NCBI GenBank assembly: GCA_029948255.1
Contig: JALIZF010001705.1
Coordinates: 62,001-126,000, forward strand
Length of the DNA stretch: 64,000 nucleotides
Origin: Telmatactis stephensoni
Lineage: Eukaryota; Cnidaria; Anthozoa; Actiniaria; Isophelliidae
Reading direction: 5' to 3'
Shown piece by piece: positions 49,169 to 59,800 of this stretch (position 1 is the stretch's first letter; the number at the start of each line of letters is the position of its first letter). The translations under genes were made by a program, and so were the position numbers. The notes under the pieces are model-generated. The model was not told where the DNA came from, searched no databases, and was given only the letters and a program-made list of their open reading frames with translations.

Positions 49169-49169
49169 T
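47136..49169 (+). pseudogene. 5'-truncated LINE with reverse transcriptase
   Basis: Successive frames give one broken reverse transcriptase: CLGKFFTLVLNNRL, YQIGFRQGYRTADHIL, FIDFKKAYDSVW (47125-47493); a stop; VKQGCNLSP; then FINDIPEIFD and the catalytic LLYADDLVIL (47585-48577); then LRLCSLCDD...YHYLFKCK, a zinc-knuckle-like C-terminus (48598-48957). There is an in-frame TAG at 47491, a one-base loss near 47577 and a frameshift near 48577. The endonuclease part is missing. A (TATTA) tract and a (TTA)n tail close it at about 49169. It replaces about 216 bp found in the other copy of the duplicated unit. Confidence 0.88.
49100..49169. repeat. (TTA)n tail of the LINE
   Basis: More than twenty TTA units after AATAAAGC; the LINE's 3' end. 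Confidence 0.85.
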
Positions 49170-49322
49170 GTAATTTAAAGGTAATAAATCAATAAAAAGT
49201 CAAAGTCAATTTTCTTTCACGGGTTAGATAAAATCACTCTATATGTGTGATGTTTTCCTTTGTTTGTCAATCAAGAAGGAAAAGATTGATATGAGTTTCA
49301 GTTTTGTTGCTTCAACAAAAAG
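49170..49322. repeat. Block B, copy 1
   Basis: About 150 bp (GTAATTTAAAGGTAATAAA to GCTTCAACAAAA) also found at 51029-51180 with a few changes. Contains a CACGGGTTAGATAAAATC MITE end. Confidence 0.88.
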
Positions 49323-50813
49323 AAGGTATTTCTGGAGGTTTACTAGTTGATGTAGAGAAGCTGTTTCATACACAATACAATTATTTCCGTAACTTGTCTT
49401 ACAATGGGGATTTTGGAACAAACTATACGAACCATTGCATGTAACATACTCTGCATCGTACAAAGTCATTGTGACAAAACGGCAAATTGTGCAAATTGTT
49501 TTGCAAAGCCATTGCGAGAAAAGTTGCAGAATACATTGCATCGTGTAACAGCAGCTTAAAGCAGTCATTTCAAGGAGAAGCAAAATACCAAGGTTGCTAG
49601 CCAATTCAATTCAACACGAAACACATCAGCTCTTATATGAGTAACAACATAAAATCTAATTTTTTGCTGGTCAATTTAACCAATTTTCTATCACAAATCT
49701 AGCAAACCAATCTGTGGATGTATAACTACTCGCCACAACCGTTTACTGAAAAACGAACAAACGAAGTTTACCGTTCTTACTGTATTCAGTGATTCTTTTT
49801 GAAATGATATTAGATTCAGGAATGAGCTTATGCGGATTCAAAGTTCCTAAATTTGTACTATTTAAAACTCAAAGGAAATGTGGTTTCTTACCTTTTATCC
49901 AGCAAAATTATCACCGAGTTCACCAACCTTACAAACACGCCTTGCAAACTCAAAAGCAACTGAGGTCAGAGAAAATGTACCTTGAATTTAAACTTTAAAT
50001 GCGTTTGACCCTTGCTTTCTATTGGCTAATATTGATGTGGTCAAATTGCAGTCATTAGAGCGATAACACTAAAACCGTGAAATAACTTAGCAACTAAATA
50101 GAGACAAATAGCAGCAAAACCCTTTGTTTTCTATTGTTTCATTAGTACTATTTGTACTTTTTAGTTAGTACTTGTTTCACGGTTTTAGTGTTATCGCTCT
50201 AACAGCCGGGCTGGCATAAGGACAAAAAAGACAAAAGAACAACTGTTTTCTCAAGCTAGAATTCTCTCCAACTGGTAGTTTGTCCGTGTATGACCTAGTT
50301 TCTCATTGTTCAGTAATGATGTGGTCAAATTGCAATCATTAACAGAGGACAAAAGGACAACTGTTTTCTCAAACTAAAATTCTCTCCTACTAGCAGTTTG
50401 CCGGGCATAACCTTCCAAACCTTTCACAGAAATGTCGGAAGACAAGTAGAAGAAGAAACGTTTGTGCAATGACATGAATATAAGCAACTTATATTGAGAA
50501 TTATGAAACTTAATTATTCTAAACAATATTAACGTAATAGCACGATGGCGTCATTTTACTACAACTACCAAAATGCTTTACAGCTTTTCTTTCTTATTCA
50601 AATTTTTATTCCCTCCTGAGAATTTGCCATCATGCAAAAAGAAGAAAACGTTCAATCACTGGAACACATTTGCGGTTACATTTGAATTTCTGTAATCATG
50701 GTAATGTTGTTTAAGCATAATAAAGTTACATCATTCTCATTAAGACCTTTTTGCTTTATTTTTGAAATTCGAACACTACAAGACAATAGGTGAGTACAGA
50801 GTTTGTGGAATGT
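49323..50813. repeat. Tandem duplication, copy 2 of block A
   Basis: Second copy of 45640-47135. It is followed by 216 bp of unique sequence and then block B, so this copy shows the arrangement before the LINE arrived. Confidence 0.9.
50058..50199. mobile_element. 142-bp GAGCGATAAC MITE, copy 4
   Basis: TA on both sides, inside duplicated block A. Confidence 0.9.
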
Positions 50814-51296
50814 TAATCTAAATCCATTGTTTTCTATTGTTTCTTATCTACTAGTACTCAGTAGTTATTCAACGTTATTCAACGTGTGTGTGTTTATTGC
50901 TTGTCAACCATTGTATAAATTTATAAATTCGTCCATGTTCGTTACACAGCTAGATTAGCTTTTTTTAGTTATTCTGTGTAACATTTACCAATTTTAATTG
51001 TGTATATGTATATTTTTGTATGATTCATGTAATTTAAAGGTAATAAAGCAATAAAAAGTCAAAGTCAACTTTCTTTCACGGGTTAGATAAAATCACTCTA
51101 TATGTGTGATGTTTTCCTTTGCTTGTCAATCAAGAAAGAAAAGATTGATATGAGTTTCAGTTTTGTTGCTTCAACAAAAGGAATTCATATTCCGCACGAA
51201 CTTTTCGTTCTAACCACTATTCTTCTATGATGTTAAGCCAAAAATGAAAAAGGCGAAATGATGACTTGTACAGTCGGCGATCTTAGGGGCTGTATA
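50814..51296. other. Unreplaced spacer and block B copy 2
   Basis: 50814-51028 is the sequence missing from the other copy; it begins with ATCCATTGTTTTCTATTG. 51029-51180 is block B again. No gene. Confidence 0.6.
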
Positions 51297-51574
51297 CACC
51301 TATTTCAATAAACGTTGTCGGTATCAAGCCTACGCGACTCACCCGAAAGGGAGTATGGGGAGAAATTACTAAAGTTATAAAGCCACAAAAATCCCACAAG
51401 ATTACTCAAATTCAGCTTGCTTTGACCTTATACACTAAAGAACTTTACTTACTGATGCTAAAGTCAATACCAAAGCGGAAAAGAAAGTGAATTTTTGCTA
51501 CTACCCATACTCCTTTTCGGTCTAGTCGCGTGGGCTTGAGAGCTCTCATACGACAACATTTTTTTAAATAGGTG
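51297..51574. mobile_element. 278-bp MITE with CACTA-like-element ends
   Basis: CACCTATTTCAATAAACGTT and the complementary right end, TA outside. Shares the CGACTCACCCGAAAGGGAG interior with 32997-33274 and 38035-38314. Confidence 0.86.
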
Positions 51575-51576
51575 TA

Positions 51577-51683
51577 TGGAGGCGAGCAAGCCCTGTAAGC
51601 GGGCTGACTTCTTTTGTTTTCTTTTCCCTTGGGGCCACAGAACAAAAGAAGTCAGCTCGTTTACCGGGCTGGCTCGCCTCCAT
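51577..51683. repeat. Hairpin MITE, TGGAGGCGAGC ends
   Basis: Inverted arms include GCGGGCTGACTTCTTTTG and its complement; the centre is TTTTGTTTTCTTTTCCC. Directly abuts the preceding MITE. Confidence 0.8.
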
Positions 51684-53149
51684 ATACACAGCCCGTTCAC
51701 ATGAAGGCCAGTTGTCTTTTGTTTTATGTCCCCCAGGGAAAAGAAAACAAAAGAGTTATCCCTGCTCCTGCTAACGAGTCGAAGAAAAAACTGCATTGTG
51801 TGATAGCGCCTTTAAGTCGTTGGGATTGGTTTGATAATCGATTAGTGTTTACACTAAGATTATTCATTTGTAATTGTTACATGTCCAGTCCACACTAAAA
51901 CGCTGATCGTTTTCACTGTAAACGCTTCTTTTTCAAAATTTCTTTTCAAAGCGACTTTTTTCGAAAACGCTTACCTGTTGTTTTTATGAAGACAGCGACA
52001 AAGGCTTCTTTCCAAAAATGCTTGAAAAAAGCTATAAAACGCATTAAACCCATTTTCAGTCCTTTTTAAGCAGGATTAACAAACATTGGCACATGTTCAT
52101 TAGTGCCCAGGGTCTGCTGTTTTTCACAGCGTTTTCATTGTTCTCGTGTGGACAGGCAAAAACGAGTCAAAACGATCGTGTGGACGGATAACTTTTTAGT
52201 CGCTTACATTTAGCGACAACGTGTCAATGTAAACGGGGCCTAAAAAAAGCTCCGCACAATCTTTATTCACTCTCCTCAACTCCAGTAAACATATTGAAAC
52301 TTAGAATCTAAATTGAAACAAGACAATAGGACGTAAAAGTTGATATTTCGGTTTCTACGTTCTATAGTCTTGCTTAACTTCAATCCTAAGTTTCAAGATG
52401 TTCATTACTTATGTTTATTACTTCTGCTTGCCGACGATGGTTTCACTTGGCCTATAAGTTCAAGCCGCTCCTGACCAATAGGATTTTCCGACATAGCGGC
52501 CTTTCCTAAGTTAGTAGAGAGGTTCAAATTCACGTAAACGGCAAACGGCGGATAGGACCACGTGACCTACATTTTTAATTTCGTGCCTGACTTTGTGTGT
52601 TTGGCACAAGCAAGAGAATTACTTTTTACCTTTACGCTAAATGCAAAATGATTCAAAAACAGCGTCAAAATCAAAGTTTTATAGTTCTGCTGTTGTTCAC
52701 ATTATCTAGCATCAAAACTATGCATATTTTGATCAAAAAGGAACGATTTTGACGGGAAAAGGCGAAGAAACTGAGATTTTGTTGTGTTTTTGAATGAAAT
52801 TATCGCTGAAATGTACGCGCGCTACTGACGCCATCACACGTCATCGAGCACGCGCTTAGGTTTTATTCAAAAGTGTTCGCTTTTTTGCAGAGAAAAAACT
52901 CATTTGTTTCTATAATTTTTTTTCATGCATATTATTAATAGGAAATCATATGGCTTTCTAGTGCAATTTAGAATAAATTTGAACTCGTGGGATTTCAAAA
53001 AGCTCAAATGGCTTGTGTAATAACTCTTTGGAATCCCACTCCGGTTCAAATATGAGTTCCTATACAAAATTATATGCTGCGAGCCTAATAACAACCTGAT
53101 GTATCCAACTAAATAGTTACTCCAAAAAACCTCACTAAAGAACAATGCC
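51684..53149. other. Spacer with MITE fragments
   Basis: A half-hairpin with GTCTTTTGTTTTATGTCCCC lies at 51690-51770. Weak inverted GTCCACAC / GTGTGGAC motifs between 51887 and 52185, and TGTAAACGGGGCC, suggest an old element. A hairpin (TTGAAACTTAGAATC / ATCCTAAGTTTCAAG) lies at 52297-52400. No gene seen. Confidence 0.45.
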
Positions 53150-53570
53150 TAGTAATGCATCACGCTAACGTGACATTATAAAATATTTTATTAATATCGA
53201 AAAAAAAACCGAATTCACTATCAAATTTACCACATCGATATTAGTAAAATTGCAGAGTTTTGTAAAGATTTTCCTTAAACTGACGAAGTTATGAATTTTT
53301 GAAGCTATAGATATTCTTGTGGAATTTTGATAAAGAAATGTATGTGTTTAGCATGATAACGAGGCTCGACAGGCATGTGATGCGTGTCCACCGAAAATTT
53401 TAAATGTTTTTAAAAATCCACACCCTTGTCGGTTTAAGAGCAATCTCCCCGAAACTTTACAGTTTTACTAATGTCAATGTGACGAATTTGATAGTGAATT
53501 CCTTTTTCATAAAAACCAAACAATTTATAAAGTCACGCTTGTGACTACCTCCGGCCTTGCGTGACGAGCT
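53150..53570. mobile_element. Foldback element upstream of the dehydrogenase pseudogene
   Basis: ATCACGCTAACGTGACATTA... and CGAATTCACTATCAAATTT at the left have inverted partners (AAATTTGATAGTGAATTC-like and GTCACGCTTGTGAC) at 53480-53550. It ends about 75 bp before the pseudogene's start codon. Confidence 0.65.
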
Positions 53571-54665
53571 TAAGTCTTTCCAAATGCAAATGCAAATAGT
53601 TGTGTGCAAGATCAAAGTGGCAAGATGTATCCATTATACGTACTCATAGCAACTTCCTTCATATCTCTGTTTGTCCTGTGGTACTTTCTTAAGTCCAATT
53701 TTCCCAAACCTAAAGTTAGCGACTACATCAACAAGTTTGTACTTATTACTGGTTGTGACTAGGGTTTTGGCAAGAACGATGCGATTCGTTTGGATCAAAT
53801 GGGATTCCATGTGTTCGCTGGTTGTCTGACGAAAGAAGGCAAAGAAAACCTGCAAAGCATTTGTAGCGATCGGTTGGTTAGTGTGCTTATGGACGTAACA
53901 GATTTTAAACAGATTCAAGGAGTCTTTGCATTAGTCAAGAGCATGGTATCTGATAAAGGTATGACAGTACGGCAACCAATTTCTTGTTCTACGGTGGTGG
54001 TGTTTGGAATATGATGTGCTATTCTTTTCTATATTTGATGTTTAAAATATTGGACGCATTTTGAATGAACAAACAGATCAGTGTTTCCCCTTCGACCCAC
54101 ATGGGGTTCCCAGACCTTAACAGTTTGGGGTTCCTGTGTTGTTTGATTGATACAAAGCAATGAGTATTTAGCTGTAGCGATTTTCAAGTAAAACATCTTA
54201 GTAAAAAAGCAGTTGAATTCACTTGGAGTTGAGTGCTATTCGGAGAAAAGCCTTTCAATATTTGTCCAACATAGATAAATTTGTGTGAGAGATCTGCTAC
54301 AAGCTCTTCAATACGATAGCACCGTGAGCTACTTTGCACGCTTCACCGCATGCATATATTTACACAAGGGAAGACAGCTTTTTTTGGCCATCGCTCAAAA
54401 GGCCACTTAACGGGTAAAAACTTTCTATTTATTACCACATAAGGACATACAAATATATAAATTCTGTTTTGAAGAGAAGTATTATCACAAAATAATGAGA
54501 ATTAGTATGAGAAATTCGACGTTTATTATCAGTAAATTTAAGCCAAATAGACCCAATCGGCTAACGCGTTGCTATATACGTTTCCACCCAATTCAAAACC
54601 TCTGGGAATATAATTCTTTGTCTTTTATCTCGTTGAAATTTTTGGAACAAAAGTTCTTATTACTC

Positions 54666-54916
54666 GTGCCCAGGCCGTAGGCCGGGAACGAGTTATAAAC
54701 TGCAAATGTTTCTTTTTTTGTGGTTACTGGCTTTATGCCAGTAACACACTATGTCATGGTCTTTATGAGTGCGCGTGTAATTCGGAAATCTCCGAAGTAG
54801 AGCAAGAGTGTCAAGCCGAAAGAAAACGAACTTCGTGCGCCGGTCCGACGGTGTTGAAGTCGATTATTACTCGTGCCCAGGCCGTAGGCCGGGAAAAAGT
54901 TATAAACTGCGAATGT
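54666..54916. repeat. Direct repeat pair, CCCAGGCCGTAGGCCGGGA
   Basis: TATTACTCGTGCCCAGGCCG, then TAGGCCGGGA and GTTATAAACTGC, at about 54658 and again at about 54868. In the first intron of the pseudogene; possibly two ends of one dispersed element. Confidence 0.65.
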
Positions 54917-55089
54917 TTTTTCTCTGTTCGTCTCGAGAATGCGGCATTCTTGCGCAATCGGTCACGTGATGCACTCCTGATTGGCTAAGAGCATAAGAAA
55001 CAATGTCCTTCATTCCTCACCTTTGAGCGACTGCGAACGCAAGCCAGGAACTTTAGGAATGCAAGATGGCCGACTACAAAGAAAATAGC

Positions 55090-56925
55090 TTTCAGAAACA
55101 GGCTCTTCCAGGAATAATTCATCGTAAAGTGGAGCTTTTAACTCGAGATATACCTAGACACTTATAAGAACTCCAGAATGGGCTGTTATTTTGAGCTTCA
55201 TCTCCAATACTTTGGCCAAATATCGAACTCTAAATGGAGTACTTGAAAGAAAGCCCTCGCGATAAAGACTATTTCCTATCAGCCAGAAATCTACGAATTT
55301 CACATCCTACATGTTGCTAAACGAACATACATAGAAGCAAGTCAATTATATTCCTCATTCAAGCATTTAAGAGATCTTGAAAGGTTTTTGTACTGAATTT
55401 TAATATCGAAATTCTGGACCAGACCATTGCATGGAATCGAATTCATATGTAAAACATCTGAAACATAAACGAAAAAAAACCACGATTTGTTATGGTGTCA
55501 AAAGCGCCATTGTAGAAGTCTTTACAGCAAACAATCTAGATATATAGTGAAATAAAAAGTTGAATAAAGTGGTATATTCGCAGATAATATTTTTGCATGT
55601 GAGATATATAATACCCATGATAATAGAAGGACAAAGGCAAACACTAATAGCTGTTGACAGACAAATTAAAGGTCTTTACTACTGCGGCTTGTTGAACTAC
55701 AGGCAACCAGTGTACGGTTCGAGGTGCGTCTTGTTAAAAAGTTTATTAACGACTTGTCTCGACTTGTCCCCCAAAGTTTATTACTCTAGCGGCAGCTAAT
55801 CTAAATGTCGTTTTTAAGCCGATTTTGGGCTCCTTTTACATGGGCACGAGTGAACGCACGAGTGCGTCTAGTTCCCAGAGGTTTTGAATTGGGTGGAAAC
55901 GTACATAGCAACGCGTTAGCCATTAGGTCTATCGGAGCAGAAGTTGCCTGAACACTCAGGGAGTGGGAAGGGTGAAACTGTGCGTATTTGTATGGATATG
56001 CAGGTAGTCAGGGAGGGGTCCGTAAATATGTTTTACGATTTAAATTTTTTCTAACTTTTTTATTTTACTTTTAATTGGTGATAACTCATTCCAGAAAAAA
56101 CTAGACGCACACGTGCGTTCACTCGTGCCCCGGGAGCCCCTTTTAGGAGAGGCTCCGATGACCGGCCCCGTTCGTACTTTTCCCCGAGCCGTTTCACGCA
56201 TTCTTCACCATTCCGGGAAATAGTCAGTTAACCGTAACATAAAGACCTTTTTTGAATCGGCTAACTTAAACTAAAGAATATCTGATTAGTCAATTTGTCT
56301 GTCAGCAGCTATTAGTGTTTGCCTTTGTCTTTCTACTATCATGCATGGGTATTATATATCTCCGACATGCAAAAATATTACCTACGACTGATATACCAGT
56401 TTGTTCAACTTTTTATTTCACTATGTATCTCAATTGTTTGCTGTAAAGACTTCTACAACGGCGTTTTTGACGCAATAACAAATCCTGTATTTTTTCGTTC
56501 ATGTTTCGGATGTTTTATACGTATATGAATAAAAGACGTTACGTGACCAACAAGGTCAATGGAACTTAGCCGTTCCATGCAATGGTCTGGTCCAGAATTC
56601 CGATATTAAAATTCAGTACAAAAACCTCTCAAGATCTCTTAAATGCTTGAATGAGGAATATAATTGACTTGCTTCTATGTATGTTTGTTTAGCAACATGT
56701 AGGATGAGAAATTCGTAGATTTCCAGCTCATAGGAAATACTCTTTATCGCGAGGGCCTGCTTTTAAGTACTCCATTTAGAGTTCGATATTTGGTCAAAGT
56801 ATTGGAGATGAAGCTCAAAATAACAGCCCATTCTGAAGCTCTTATACGTTTCTAGGTATCTTACGAGTTAAAAGCTCCAAATTACATTGTTTTAGTGCAG
56901 GAGAGGCTCTGAAAGCTATTTTCAT
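55090..56925. mobile_element. 1.8 kb foldback in the first intron of the pseudogene
   Basis: Arms of roughly 600 bp: 55125-55690 matches the complement of 56290-56905 (for example CTCCAATACTTTGGCCAAAT against ATTTGGTCAAAGTATTGGAG). The loop (55700-56280) has a second inverted pair with ACGCACGAGTGCGTCTAGTT. No gene. Diverged by many substitutions, so it is fairly old. Confidence 0.8.
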
Positions 56926-57029
56926 AGTGAAACATTCCAAACCATTCGAGTAACAATTAAGCAAATTAACGTTTGTTTTGGCACGCTACATTTAATTATC
57001 AGCGAAGTGTCTTCCCTTGTGTAAATAGA

Positions 57030-57340
57030 CTAAATATATTATTTATAGAATTCGACATTATCTTGACTCAAATATATAACCTTATTCAGTTAAACTATTC
57101 ATTACCTTTTTTGACTTATGGTCTTATTGTGTGGGTAATACCTATATTACTACATTACATCCAATCATTATTTTGCAAAAGAAAGCTTTGCGGGTAATTA
57201 CATTTTCTAAATATCATGATCACTCATCTCCACTTTTTAAACTTTGCAATATTGTTAAAATGTCAGATTTGATTTATTCGACAAATGCAATTTTCATGTT
57301 TGATTAATACTCACCTTCTCTTCCCTCACCATTTGAAAAT
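57030..57340 (+). pseudogene. LINE reverse transcriptase fragment
   Basis: Across two frames one can read NYSLPFLTYGLIVW, then ILQKKALRVITFSKYHDHSS and PLFKLCNIVKMSDL, the familiar C-terminal block of CR1/Jockey-like LINEs. Frameshifted and truncated at both ends; it lies just before exon 2 of the dehydrogenase pseudogene. Confidence 0.75.
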
Positions 57341-58234
57341 ATTTTTACTCCAGTAAATAAAGTTCATAGCTACAATGCAAGATTAGCTTCAAAATTTTCT
57401 ACAATCTCAATTCAGGCAAAATCTTAAAATTAAGTTAGAACAAAATTTTTTGTCGTATTAAATTTGTTTGTAACCAAAAAATAGGCATCGTGCCTGTCCT
57501 AAGCCTACGCGCTCTCTTCTTACAATTCTCGCGTGCTTCCATTACTTAACATAGGACGCTCGTTTTCTGTTTCTTCAAAATTTTAAGGTCTTTCATCCGT
57601 CAGAATGGATCAATATAAAAGAGGCAAAGAAAATGGCTGATGTCAACTTGTGGGGTTTGATTGAAGTCACCAAAACTTTCCTGCCACTGGTGAGAAAGGC
57701 CAAAGGGCGTATTGTTAACATGTCCAGTGAATCAGGTACGCAGAACAAATATTACAGCAGCATAAAGCTCTTTATCTTGAGTAGCAATACTACAGCTTTA
57801 AAATCGATATTTTATATATCTTACCTACTCCCTCCCTGCAAATAGCAAACCAAAATTTGACAAAGGGCCTTGATAGTCTGTGATGCGGGTTTTGTTCGTT
57901 AACGTTGTAGTAATTCAACTACGAATAAACAATTTTTATCATTTAGTCATTATCAATATTCTGACATGTTTTAAACTACTGTATAGTTTGTTGAACGTTT
58001 TATGCAAATGTTAGTCAAACCTCGTGCTTTCATCAGTTTCTCGGTGTTTGGAACGTTTGATCCAACACTTGCTCTCATTTAAGGGAATGCAAATATGTGA
58101 GGGTAATGTATCAAAAAATCACGGCGTCTAGTTGTCAGTAAACAGAAAACCAACGTGCGGACCAAATGCATAAACTGCTTTTTAATAAAGCTTTCTTTCT
58201 ATTTCTTCAGTGCCCTATTGAATTTCTGCTTTTT

Positions 58235-58313
58235 TGTCTATGTTCTTTTCCTCTTATCTTCTTTCCTTCATTCCTTCCTTTTTCACTTCCTTCCTTCTGT
58301 TCTTTCTTCCTTT

Positions 58314-58377
<64 letters not shown>

Positions 58378-58460
58378 TCATTCATTCTTTCTTTTCTTTT
58401 TTTGTTTGTTTCCTTCTTTTGTTTCTTTCGTTTGTTTGCTTGTTTGTTTCTTCCTTTCTT
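58235..58460. repeat. (TTTC)n pyrimidine tract
   Basis: About 15 perfect TTTC units inside a longer C/T-rich tract. Open frames on both strands are artefacts of the repeat. Confidence 0.92.
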
Positions 58461-58762
58461 GTCGTTCTTTAACACTAATATGCTTAAAAGAGTCATTAAG
58501 GTAGTTCCGGACCCTTGCTACTGCGCATTTCCCGCGCGCACTTTTATTAGTGAGCAGGACAATAACATGACTTTTGGAGGGCATATTGTTTATTTGTGGC
58601 CCGAGTAGCTTCATTTGCGCCCGAGCGCAGCGCTGTCGCGCGCGCGATGCCTTCTCGGCCAATCAGCAACAGGGCTGCAAATGTATTTGCGGCCCGTCAA
58701 ATTCAATTTTCGCCCGTTGAACGACGCGTTTTCAAGAGGGCAGTTTGATATTTGGCCTAGTA

Positions 58763-59063
58763 TAGTCAATTGAAGAAACGTTGTCAGGTCTAAAAGCATA
58801 GAACATAGAAGCTGAGACCGAAATGGTGCATGGGATGTGAATAATCATATTTCGATTTATTCATTTACACTTTGCCTTCGATGCAAAATGCTGAAAGCAA
58901 ATGCAGGACCTGCGTTGGTGGGATGTTTGGCTTCGATCTTTATCAGTTAATTGCAGTGCAAATGAATAATTCAAAATACAGTTATTCATATCCCATGCAC
59001 CATTTCGGTCTCAGCTTCCATGTTCTATGTTTTTAGACCCGACAACGTTCCTTCAATTGACTA
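58763..59063. mobile_element. 300-bp MITE, TAGTCAATTGAAGAAACG ends
   Basis: Arms of about 85 bp: TAGTCAATTGAAGAAACGTT, GTCTAAAA, AGCTGAGACCGAAATGGTGC, ATGGGATGTGAATAA, and complements. It shares the ACGTTGTC word with the CACTA-like ends. Confidence 0.85.
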
Positions 59064-59109
59064 AATATTGATGATAATTGGCAATAGCGGAGCTACCGCG
59101 CGGACCATT

Positions 59110-59800
59110 TATTTTTTTTTATTTTAATTCAATATTTTAACAGGAGCATCTAATTTAGCTATAGCTAGTTTAAATAGAGTCCTGTGTAACACAATAGAAT
59201 CACAAAATTACGGAATAAAGGAAAAACAATACATGACAAATTCACTTAAATTATACTGATACAATTAAAACATATTCAAAAAACAGGATTTTGCGCTTCA
59301 AATGTCGCTTAGGCTAGATCTTAGGTTCTTCGCGGTTTAGGATTTTAACGCTTGAAGTGTCGTTTTGCCTTGATCTTAAATTCTTCGAGGGTCAAACTTT
59401 GTCTTATTGCTGATGGAAGTTGGTTGAATTTGCGCGCCCCATTTATGCGAAAGCTACCTTGGTACTTAGTAGTCTTGGCTAAAGGAATGCGCAGTAAATC
59501 TCGATGTCTAGTGCGATAGCTATGAATTTCCCTGGCATGCTTGAATTCACCAATGAGGTAGTCTGGGGCTAAGCCATTAATTGATTTAAAAACTAAGATC
59601 GACGTAAGATAGTCTCGTCGCTTTTGCAAGTGAGGCCAGCTGAAGATGTTAGGCAAGTCAGCATACTCAACAATTCTGCCTTCAATGATACTAGCAGCTC
59701 GCCGATGGAGTTTGTCCAAGTACGCTTTGTTGCCCAGGCCACAACTGTCCCAGAGGGTAGTAGTTGTTTTGAATTGTTTTACCATTTCGTCTAAAGTCAT
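59110..59800 (-). pseudogene. 5'-truncated LINE, reverse transcriptase C-terminus
   Basis: The 151-codon frame (59800-59345) reads TTLWDSCGLGNKAYLDKLHR RAASIIEG, then LQKRRDYLTSILVFKSINGL, APDYL, RTRHRDLLRIPLAKTTKYQG SFRINGARKFNQLPSAIRQS. This is the conserved tail of CR1/L2-type LINEs. A T-rich stretch at about 59110-59125 (A-rich on the minus strand) marks the 3' end. The frame itself is intact but the catalytic part is absent. Confidence 0.85.

Noticed and set aside
53760..53762. In-frame TAG in the dehydrogenase as read-through or recoding
   Set aside because: It hits a conserved Ser codon, and other lesions (missing part of exon 2, frameshift in exon 3) point to a pseudogene.
58155..58662. 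Phe/Ser/Leu-rich and Lys/Glu/Arg-rich frames
   Set aside because: Translations of the (TTTC)n tract on both strands.
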